In this document: piece after piece, positions 28,105-35,139 of the stretch
Numbering within the stretch: position 1 is the stretch's first letter
How the letters are laid out: the number at the start of each line of letters is the position of its first letter
Origin: Catenaria anguillulae PL171
Taxonomy: Eukaryota > Blastocladiomycota > Blastocladiomycetes > Blastocladiales > Catenariaceae
NCBI GenBank assembly: GCA_002102555.1
Contig: MCFL01000243.1
Span: 1 to 36,060 of the forward strand
DNA: 36,060 bases
Direction of reading: 5' to 3'
Position numbers and translations under genes: made by a program
The notes under the pieces: generated by a model
The model's database searches: none
Told to the model about the DNA's origin: nothing
Seen by the model: only the letters and a program-made list of their open reading frames with translations

Positions 28105-28177
28105 GACCAAATATTCGCCAGTTCAGCTCTGCGGCAGCATTGAGCTGTGAGAATCATAATCTGTTGAATATTTGGTC
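28105..28177. other. Inverted repeat across the Copia-1 LTR/leader junction
   Basis: GACCAAATATTC (28105-28116) and its exact reverse complement GAATATTTGGTC (28166-28177) flank 49 bases. One arm lies in the last bases of the 5' LTR, the other in the leader. In the element RNA these could pair, placing the presumed primer-binding area in a loop. Confidence 0.8.
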
Positions 28178-28471
28178 CAGAAGTAGCAAGATAAGTAGTG
28201 GGAGATTTTTGGTTGGGAGGGGGAGAGAGGGATGTCGTGATATCTCGGTGGCCGCTCCCCCGGAGCAGCATACGGTCGGTTATGTGGGCATTTGGGCATT
28301 GCGGGTAGTCGTCGTTGCTTGTTTCATCGTAGTACATTTTTCTCTATTCCTCTTCCCTTCCTCATATTGTCAAGCGTGGTGCCTGACTACACAATGAGGA
28401 TCGGCACTGGTCCCCTGATCCATTACTGTCAACGCGTCTGGACCATGCAGATACTCCATTTTCCCACAACA
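28162..28471 (-). repeat. Copia-1 5' LTR
   Basis: A 310-bp segment with TGTTG..CAACA ends. Its plus-strand left end, TGTTGAATATTTGGTCCAG followed by AGCAAGATAAG, resembles the corresponding end of the Copia-2 LTR (TGTTGGAAGTCCAG, AGCAAGATAGG), which supports the call. No intact partner LTR was found on the left, so the boundaries rest on this similarity and on the terminal bases. Confidence 0.65.
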
Positions 28472-28498
28472 CTATACCAGAATTGCCGCCTGTGCCAA
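28472..28498. other. Short SINE-b-like piece
   Basis: CTATACCAGAATTGCCG..CCTGTG here nearly repeats 21586-21606, the SINE-b sequence next to its tRNA head. It may be a truncated SINE-b into which SINE-a2 inserted, or a shared fragment. Confidence 0.4.
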
Positions 28499-28597
28499 GT
28501 GGTTTTGGCACAGTGGTAACACTCCCGCCTTGTAAGGCGAAGGGTGTGTGTTCAAATCCCACCCAAGTCGCTTGGTCCTCCCAAGACAAGCATTGCA

Positions 28598-28612
28598 TGG
28601 CCCTCCTGTGGT
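28598..28612. repeat. Left TSD of LINE copy 4
   Basis: TGGCCCTCCTGTGGT, repeated exactly at 29167-29181. Confidence 0.92.
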
Positions 28613-29166
28613 TTCTTTTTTTTTTGAGTCACTACCACATGTATTGAAGCTGAAAAACCAAAATAGAAGTCTTGAAAGAAGGTACAAGAGCAGGAAGGTC
28701 ACAGATTCAAGACACTCAATGGATGACAAAAGCAAGCAGAGAAAATGGCAAGCAATTGGTGGTAGGGGCACTTGGCCATGGGGTCAAAGTAGAGGGTAAG
28801 AAGGAGAGCGAAAAGAGGATGTGGACAGGAAGAGGAGTAACAAAATCCAAAAGTCAACACTCAACCACATCACAGTTGCACAACATAAACAATATGCAAA
28901 AATGAGCCAAGAAAGTTCGAGCACAAACAAGGGGGAACCATGTCAAATGAACCGCAAGCATCAAAGGACTAGGATAGATTACGCCACGAGCGCAGAGACA
29001 GCAGTAGGGGAGAGCGAGGGGACAAAAACAGAATGCGTACCTGACTGTACCCCAATGCGGGTAGCAAAGCGTTGCCGTGATTGATCAAATCCAACCTGGG
29101 GAGTCGAGAGCCCTGGGAAGGTGCCGTGGAACCGCCATTCGCCAAAGGAAATGGGCACAGGCGAGG
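28613..29166 (-). mobile_element. LINE copy 4: 5'-truncated LINE 3' end, minus strand
   Basis: 554 bp with poly-T at its left (28616-28626) and a 15-bp TSD. On the minus strand it encodes the last residues of ORF2 (FPLANGGSTAPSQGSRLP region and beyond), followed by the ~350-base LINE 3' UTR. It ends AATACATGTGGTAGTGACTC plus A. The UTR is nearly the same as in copies 2, 3 and 5. It inserted into SINE-a2. Confidence 0.92.
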
Positions 29167-29276
29167 TGGCCCTCCTGTGGTCATGCCTATGTCAAAGCAC
29201 AAGACATCCCAAGTTTCCTTCCAATCTTCCAAGCAATTGTGTCATGTGTGGTTGTGTGCTTGAATGTCATTATAAG

Positions 29277-29547
29277 TGTTGGAAGTCCAGCCATAACATA
29301 GCAAGATAGGAAGGGACTGGACCAGGGGGAGCAGGTAGCGCTCCACTGAGTTCTCAGTCTGATAGGAAGGGGTGTGTGTGTTGAATGCTTTGAGTCTATT
29401 ATTTAGGCAGTGTATCTATGTCTATCTATTGTCGTTCTCTCTCTTCCACATGCTCAACATCATCCTGACCCATGTCATCATGTTCCGCCTGTACAAAATC
29501 GATCAGCATGGTGATCAGAGGGACGCGGTTGATCATGATGCGCAACA
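29277..29547 (-). repeat. Copia-2 3' LTR
   Basis: A 271-bp segment whose minus-strand form starts TGTTGCGCATC and ends GGACTTCCAACA. The start directly follows a purine tract on the minus strand, as expected for a 3' LTR. Its end resembles that of the Copia-1 LTR. The partner 5' LTR is not in the window. Confidence 0.78.
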
Positions 29548-29559
29548 CTCCCCCGCAGG
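29548..29559 (-). other. Copia-2 polypurine tract
   Basis: On the minus strand this reads CCTGCGGGGGAG immediately before TGTTGCG. GGGGGAG|TGTTG is the usual junction of polypurine tract and LTR in copia elements. Confidence 0.8.
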
Positions 29560-29885
29560 TGGTAAATGGGGTGCTGGTCAGATGATGAAGCATTGAAGCT
29601 TCTGGAAAGAGAGAGGGGCAAGGACCATACCTCCGCCGCAGGAGCAAAGTGTGAGGCAGTGGACCAGGAACCCACAGCATGTGGAGTGCGGGGAGGCGCG
29701 TTCGCGTGTGCAAGACACAAATTGTATTTCAAGAAAGACAAAGAAAAAACAAAGGAGAAAGAGAAAACAAACAAAAGAAATACAAGCAATCCCAGGGCAA
29801 ATGACAAAGTCGTAATCAGGGACGGGACTGGGACACGAAGAATGTGTGGGCGGCCCAGAACAACGGCAAGAACAACATCAACCTG
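29560..29885 (-). other. Copia-2 3' untranslated region
   Basis: Between the RNase H stop and the polypurine tract. An A-rich, almost purine-only stretch (29728-29795 on the plus strand) dominates it. No gene is supported; frames through it are low-complexity. Confidence 0.6.
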
Positions 29886-29985
29886 AGGCATCAAGGGGGA
29901 ATGGGCAAGGCAAGAGGCCGAAGAGGTGACGAGCATGCAAGAGCGCAGCAAGGGGGACAGGCTTTGTCAGCACATCAGCCAAGTT
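29886..29985 (-). pseudogene. Copia-2 RNase H, last part
   Basis: The minus strand reads NLADVLTKPVPLAALLHARH and ends DASG before a stop. This is the terminal block of copia RNase H (usual form ADILTKPL). The LINE copy 5 insertion separates it from the rest of the domain. Confidence 0.9.
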
Positions 29986-30805
29986 TCTTGCATCCATCCT
30001 GGCACAAGTTGTTGCGATCGCCTCCACAACCGTCCAGACTGTGTTGTGGAAGGAGCGCTGCAAGCTAGTCGGACCGATTGCGCGACGCGCACCAGAAGAG
30101 TTACCGTCTCGACAACCCTGTCCATGCGCCCACTGCCAAGAGGAGCGCGTCTCGAGACCCCAGCGGTTGCCCATGGACTCTGCGCTTGTTGCCGCACACT
30201 ACACCTACGAATGTCGCGCTGGTCGCTCGCCACTTGTTGGCTCCTTGGCCACCTCGCCTGTGCCTGTTTCCTTTAGCGAATGGCGGTTCCACGGCACCCT
30301 CCCAGGGCTCTCGACCCCCCAGTTCGGATTCGATCATTCACAGCAACGCTTTGCTACCCGTGTTGGGGTACAGTCAGGTACTCATTCTGTCTTTGTCCCT
30401 CGCTCTCCCCTACTGCTGTCTCTGCGCTCGTGGCGTAATCTTCTCTAGTCCTTTGTTGTTTGCTTTTCATTTGACACAGTTTCCCCTTGTTTGTGCTTGA
30501 ACTTTCTTGGTTTATTTTTGCAAATTGTTTATGTTGTGCAACTGCGATATGGTTGAGTGTTGACTTTGGGTTTTGTTACTCCTCTTCTGTCCACATCCTC
30601 TTTTCCCTCTCCTTCTTACCCTCTCCTTTGACCCCGTGGCCAAATGCCCCTACCACCAATTGCTTGCCATTTTCTCTGCTTGCTTTTGTCATTCATTGAG
30701 TGTCTTGGAACTGTGACCTTCCTGCTCTTGTACCTTCTTTCAAGACTTCTGTGTTGGTTTTCAGCTTCAATACATGTGGTAGCGATTCAAAAAAAAAAAA
30801 AAAAA
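29986..30805 (+). mobile_element. LINE copy 5: 5'-truncated LINE 3' end
   Basis: 820 bp with a 14-bp TSD, ACATCAGCCAAGTT (29972-29985 and 30806-30819), and an A-run at 30789-30806. It encodes VLWKERCKLVGPIARRAPEE, CPCAHCQEER, FSEWRFHGTLPGLSTP and the end of ORF2, then the shared 3' UTR. Over the first ~100 aligned bases it differs from LINE copy 2 at about two positions, so both stem from a recently active source. It sits in the RNase H coding region of Copia-2. Confidence 0.95.
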
Positions 30806-30819
30806 ACATCAGCCAAGTT

Positions 30820-31420
30820 GTCCAATGAGGCAATGTACGCAAGGCGGACAAGATCACGCTTCTCGTTGTGCTCATGGAGGAATGCAACGCGCATAGCAAT
30901 ATGGCGTACGGAGCGGCTGAGCAAGTTGCAGCCACGGGCAAGTTCAATGGCGCCCATGTTGTCCTCATGCAAGGTAATTGGGCACCGCTTGCCATCAGCA
31001 CGGGGCACAAGCTCCTCCAGGAACTCGACCATCCATGACCCATCGCGCGTAGCCTCAGTTGCCGCATTGACCTCGGCCTTGGTTGTTGACAGTGCGACCC
31101 ATGCCTGCCGCTTGCTGCACCAAGACACGGCAGACCGACCAATACAGAACACAAAACCGGATGTTGAGCGCTTGGTTGTTGGGTCATTGCAAAAGGATGC
31201 ATCACAGAACCCATCAACACTCGACCAAAAATCTTGGCCCTCGGGGACACGAGGAAAGAACAATCCCAGCGTGCGCGTCGTCTTGAGGTAGCCAACAACC
31301 CGCAGGAGCTCCTGCCAATGCGACACAGTCGGGCATGACGCATATCGAGCGCAAAATGCTACGGCAAATGCAATGTCTGGGCGCGACCCAGTCGCAACAA
31401 AAAGGAGCATGCCAAGAAGC
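30820..31420 (-). pseudogene. Copia-2 RNase H domain, main part
   Basis: Minus-strand blocks are FVATGSRPDIAFAVAFCARY, SSVDGFCDASFCND (catalytic Asp region), KRSTSGFVFCIGRSAVSWCS, KRQAWVALSTTKAEVNAATE (Glu), CPITLHEDNMGAIELA (Asp) and HIAMRVAFLHEH. This is the full block order of the copia RNase H domain. Confidence 0.93.
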
Positions 31421-32183
31421 TGCTGGTAACGCTGCCTCGCTGTGCCGTCAAGGGCTGGGGCGCCCTGCGCTGTCTTCGGCCACGGCGGGCAGGCGTATCC
31501 TTGGCACCAACCTTGTCACCAAACTCGTCAATGATTGCGGCAACGTGTTTGGGCTGACCAAACCAGATGCCACCATCGGTCTGGACAATGGCAGCGTTCA
31601 GAAACGAGTTGGCCACACCAAGGTCCTTGATGTTGAGGACACGACGGCCGCCCTCCTCCAGTGCAGTGAGTTCGGACTTGGCACCCTCCACCAGGGTCGG
31701 CAGTGGGCCGGTAATCAACAAGTCATCAACGTAAAACACCACGACAACAAGATCTTGGCCTGAGACGCGCAACATTACGCAGTCGTTGTTTTTGGAGACA
31801 TGGAAACCAATCCGAGCGAGCTTGTCACGCAAATAGTACAACCAGTTGCGGCTTGCGTCACGGAGGCCATACAAGGACTTGTCCAACAATAGCGCAAAAC
31901 CGTCAGGCACAAAGACACCAGCCGGGGGCCGCATGAGGACGCGGTGCTTCTGCCGGGCGTGCAGGTAGGCGTTTGACACATCCATCGTATGCACAACCCA
32001 GCCTTGGCCAGCGGCAACAGCAAGTACAATGCGCACAACCGCGATCCCGGCGTTGCTGAGTACGTCTCCATCTCAGCACCGGACTGCTGGTCACCACAGG
32101 CAACAAGACAAGCTTTGAACTTGGTCAGCACACCACTGGGTCCACTCTTGGTGTCGTATACCCACTTGGATCCAATGAACGAG
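31421..32183 (-). pseudogene. Copia-2 reverse transcriptase, main part
   Basis: Reads VVHTMDVSNAYLHARQKHRV, LLLDKSLYGLRDASRNWLYY, VVFYVDDLLITGPLPTLVEG (catalytic YVDD, about 31711-31740) and VLNIKDLGVANSFLNAAI. These are the classic copia RT blocks. SINE-a3 separates it from the N-terminal portion. Confidence 0.93.
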
Positions 32184-32195
32184 TCCCCAGGGCGG
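32184..32195. repeat. Left TSD of SINE-a3
   Basis: TCCCCAGGGCGG, repeated exactly at 32532-32543. Confidence 0.9.
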
Positions 32196-32531
32196 CCAGT
32201 GGTTTTGGCATAGTGGCAACACTCCCGCCTTGAACCCCACCCAAGTCATCTGGTGCACATGTGGCTGCTTGGTCTCTGCGCCACATTGCCTCCTTCTGTC
32301 CCCTGGCCTCCTGGCCCCTGCACCTGCATTGCTTGCATTCTTGCTTTGCGCACCCTTTGTTGGTGGCTGTGCAAGACTGGAATCAAGCCAAAGGTCCAAG
32401 GCCCCAAGCAAGTACCCAAGTGCCAAGTCCAAGGAGTTGTGTCTTTGTGTGTATGAGCTTGTGTCTTTGTGTATCAATGGTAAGATCTCCCTCAGTACAT
32501 AGGCTGCTTGTATAATAAAAAAAAAAACAAA
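32196..32531 (+). mobile_element. SINE-a3: tRNA-headed SINE
   Basis: 336 bp with a 12-bp TSD and a poly(A) tail (about 32514-32527). The head matches SINE-a1 and SINE-a2 at the A box (TGGCATAGTGGCAACAC, 32206-32222) and CCCGCCTTG. About 20 bases between the anticodon loop and the T arm are missing relative to SINE-a2, cutting into the B box. The body (GCACCTGCATTGCTTGCATTC onward) differs from the other SINEs. It may therefore have been transcribed weakly or be defective. Confidence 0.88.
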
Positions 32532-32543
32532 TCCCCAGGGCGG

Positions 32544-33230
32544 ACCTTTTCTAGTTGCCAAGTCCCATTCGCCTCGTGAGCCGCCAAGTCGATATTCTCG
32601 GCCTGCTGCCAAAACAACCAGTGCGGAGATGCACGTGCAGCCTTGAACGATTTAGGGACAGCAATGGACGCAGCAAGGACTTTTGGGACAATGAGCGCGG
32701 TTGCGTGCGGCACACCAAGCTTGCCAAGATTCTTCTCAATTTCACGGCGCATGGGCCGGTTGAATGGGCAAGGCGGATCAGGTTGCACAGGTTGGTTCAA
32801 AACAGGGACATGGTCCAGGTCAAGAGACACACATGCAGAATCGCCCGGGAGCAAGATGGTGGCGGATGTTACTGGTCGATAGTGTGGGAAGCGAAGGCGC
32901 AATGATGGCAACGCAGGCGGGATCTCAACCACAGGGCGCAGACGACGTGGGTGCATGCTGCTTGTTGGCTCGTCAGACAAGGGCGGCGTTGCAGGCTGGG
33001 GTGCACGCGTATCAAACACCTCCCACTCGTCGTCGTCATCGTCATCATGGTCTGATGGTGCGGGGTCTGGTTCAAAATCGCCGTTGGCTGGGTTGTCCGC
33101 AAGCGCCGGGTCAACGCCGCCAGGCAAGAACGCATCGCGGATTGCGTCGCAGAGCGCAGGCGAGGGACCCACAAGTATGCGATGGACAATGGGGTCGTCA
33201 TGGACTGTCGCGGCACGGTGAAAGCGGATC
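32544..33230 (-). pseudogene. Copia-2 RT N-terminus and acidic linker
   Basis: The minus strand encodes an acidic, Pro-rich linker (PSDHDDDDDDEWEVFDTRAPQ, LPSLRLRFPHYRPV in separate blocks). Near 32560-32640 the start of RT follows: SPHWLFWQQAENIDLAAHEANGTW in pieces, with W..A...E..A...NGTW. It is in one frame with the integrase upstream. Confidence 0.85.
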
Positions 33231-34130
33231 TTGCCCACATCAGGGTCAAACAAGGCAACCTCGCGGCACGACTCGTCCTTGTAACCCGCAAACACATGAC
33301 GGACGGACACCAGATTGAACTTGAACACCCTCTTGTCCGTTGCGTGGGATGGAAACGCGTCGGCTCCAAATACGTGAAGGCTCGAGGGTGCTGGCGAAGG
33401 CAGGTTGAAAAGCAGCAAGAACGGAGTGCGTCCATCAAAGCGAGCAAGCGGTGTGTGCGCCCGCGTCACAAGCGCATACTGGGCAGCCTGCGGCCACAAC
33501 AGTACTGCCGTCTCTGCATCCACGGACCCATCCAAGTGCAGGAGCTGCGCCCGGACACGCTCAGCAATCCAACGCATGAGGCGCTCGACGCGGCCGGCGG
33601 ACTCGTGGTGGCCTGGGGTAGTCAACGTCCGCGCGACGTGGTTTCGCTCGACCCATCCATTGAATTTGTTGTTGACGAACTCGGTACCACGGTCATGGTG
33701 CATGGCCTCGACCACGGCAGCGGACTGGCGCTCAAGGCGTGCAATGAGCTGCGTGAATGCATGGAAAACGGTCTTTTCGTGCTTGTCCGGGATGGGAACC
33801 GCCCACGAGCAGTCCGAGTAGTCATCAATCACGACAAGGAGGTGTTGCACGTTACCAAGGCCAGGGCGCGCGATGATGTCGAGGTCAACGAAAATGCGTT
33901 GCAGAGGCCGCGTCGCGCGCGGGAATGGCGACGAGTTGACCGAGCAAATTGCCGTTGCCTTTGCCAATGGGCAGGTCGCACACGTGATTGATGGAGGATG
34001 GAATCCATGCTGCTTGCACACCGCCGTGAGCCGGTCACCATTGACATGTCCAAAAATCGCGTGAAGCCGAGCTGCGATAGCACCTTTAGAGCGTGCGGAA
34101 ACCAAATGTGCATCGGCCTCGGTCTCGTCT
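33231..34130 (-). pseudogene. Copia-2 integrase domain
   Basis: Pre-integrase zinc end: LHAIFGHVNGDRL..CATCPLA. Core: LQRIFVDLDIIARPG (Asp), VEAMHHDRGTEFVNNKF (Asp), HHESAGRVERLMRWIAE (Glu), plus VQHLLVVIDDYSDCSW and RTPFLLLFNLPS. These match copia integrases and the Copia-1 domain. Confidence 0.93.
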
Positions 34131-34695
34131 TGGTCTTGTGGGACAGCGGGCAACGCCATGGCCGCCAGTGCAGCCACAGCAGCATCATCCGGGAATTCCA
34201 TGGTGTAGTCCCAATCCTCATCATCTGGATTGCAACCGGCATAAACAGAGCATGGTGCCGTGGACAAGAGGGCAGCAACATAGACGGTGGGCGCAGGCAG
34301 GTCCACATCGTGCACGTGGTTGACATCGACAAATGCTTTGACAAAACCCAAACCGGAGCTACGCTCAAGTGCAACAGTCAAGATTGATTCGGGAGGGCAC
34401 GTTGAGCAGCGAAAGTAGCCGCGGCCCAGGTAGTCCGGCACCTGAGCCGGGCGGCAAGTGGACAGGTGGATGTCAAGGCGCTGCACGCCCAGGCATGTGT
34501 TGAATTGGAAAGTTGGCATGGACGACGTGAGTAGAGTGGTGGAAAGAAGACGGACGGCTAGGTCGGGAACAAGGAGTGAACCAACAAGTGTGGCCCGCGA
34601 TGCAGACTTGCCAGTAGCAATGACAATCAGAATATCACCCATGTGCGTCGCGTGCAAGGTGGAGCCATTACCGAGCGTGACAGGGCATGGTGGGT
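34131..34695 (-). pseudogene. Copia-2 protease tail and spacer
   Basis: Minus strand reads LHATHMGDILIVIATGKS, LVGSLLVPDLAVRLLSTTLL and FNTCLGVQRLDIHLSTC. These correspond to the region between the protease active site and integrase in Copia-1 (THIGTVKLPLGS, LLVPRLATRLLSPQLV). The part with the active-site signature would lie beyond the element's right limit. Confidence 0.8.
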
Positions 34696-35139
34696 TTAAC
34701 CCCTTGCCTCCTGGGATTTCCCATTTTCATGTAACTTTTTTTTATGGCATCCAATCATAAACTTAAGCCGAAAAAGTGGCCAGTAGGTGAATTCGGGTCT
34801 GTATTCATCATTTTTTTGGTCCATTCGTCCGGTCGATTAATGAATTTCTGAGATATGCGCCCCGAAAGTAGGCAGTTTTCCAGCAGGATAGCTATGTGGA
34901 CACGTTTGTGAACTCCCGACAATCCGACCCTTGACGAGCGAACCAACGTGCCTTGCATATTATCAATCCATGACATGCAGTGTATTTACTCAGGCCACTT
35001 TTGACCCGCAGCAATAGAATCGCCATGGACTGTACAATGGTTTTACTTGGCTCATGTGCCCGAAACAACTTCGCTCAAATCCACTCTCTTGTCCGCCATC
35101 TCCAGCCGCCACCCAACACGACTGCCCATGCATCCGCCC
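34696..35139. other. AT-rich sequence from a TTAA; possible piggyBac-like end
   Basis: Copia-2 similarity stops at TTAA (34696-34699), followed by CCCCTTGCCTCCTGGGATTT. PiggyBac elements insert at TTAA, and many begin CCCTTTGCC. The rest is more AT-rich than its surroundings, with no ORF above about 70 codons and no matching opposite end before LINE copy 6 begins. If correct, this is one terminus of a DNA transposon interrupted by the LINE. The alternative is an unrelated unique sequence. Confidence 0.3.

Larger units (their letters stand above)
27146..28161 (-). other. Copia-1 leader region
   Basis: About 1 kb between the LTR and the first ORF. It holds the 57-bp tandem repeats (27721-28025), a poly-A run at 27711-27719, the 31-bp repeats (27423-27484) and a donor-like AAG|GTAAGC on the minus strand near 27411-27419. 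Long frames across the 57-bp repeats on both strands result from the repeat unit being a multiple of three and are not taken as genes. Confidence 0.6.
21689..28471 (-). mobile_element. Copia-1: Ty1/copia LTR retrotransposon, minus strand, 3' part missing
   Basis: Order on the minus strand: 5' LTR (28162-28471), a ~1-kb leader with tandem repeats, an unrecognised ORF (26498-27145), gag with CCHC knuckle, copia protease, integrase, then RT. Integrase before RT is the defining copia order. RT similarity fades near 21720-21830; RNase H and a 3' LTR were not found. Coding parts lie in several frames, with about five breaks, so it is a fossil. The right edge abuts a short SINE-b-like piece and then SINE-a2. 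Confidence 0.88.
28499..29276 (+). mobile_element. SINE-a2: tRNA-headed SINE split by LINE copy 4
   Basis: The head has A box TGGCACAGTGGTAACA (28506-28521), an anticodon-like loop CTTGTAA, and B box TGTTCAAATCCC (28549-28560), matching SINE-a1. After the LINE insertion (28613-29166) the body continues at 29182 with CCTATGTCAAAGCACAAGAC (29186-29205), identical to a 20-base block of SINE-b. It ends at the Copia-2 LTR without a poly(A) tail, so Copia-2 probably inserted into it or truncated it. It thus joins a type-a head to a type-b body. Confidence 0.82.
29277..34695 (-). mobile_element. Copia-2: Ty1/copia LTR retrotransposon, minus strand, 5' part missing
   Basis: Minus-strand order: protease tail, integrase, acidic linker, RT, RNase H, a ~330-base 3' UTR, polypurine tract and 3' LTR. 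It is related to Copia-1 but clearly distinct. Two insertions split it, LINE copy 5 (29986-30805) and SINE-a3 (32196-32531), each with its own TSD. The 5' LTR and gag are absent; similarity ends at about 34695, where a TTAA-bordered sequence begins. Besides the insertions there are about three or four coding breaks, so it is a fossil. Confidence 0.9.

Noticed and set aside
27560-28337. Long frames on both strands across the 57-bp repeats as a repetitive protein gene
   Set aside because: The unit length is a multiple of three, so frames stay open automatically on both strands. Composition follows the DNA repeat and there is no supporting start or conserved domain.
28499-28575. Functional tRNA gene (CTTGTAA anticodon loop)
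   Set aside because: A and B boxes are present, but the acceptor stem does not pair and the sequence continues into a SINE body shared with other copies.
29478-29951. Minus-strand hydrophobic ORF as a membrane protein
   Set aside because: The Phe/Leu/Val/Ser stretch is the complement of a purine-rich tract in the Copia-2 3' UTR; it is low complexity.
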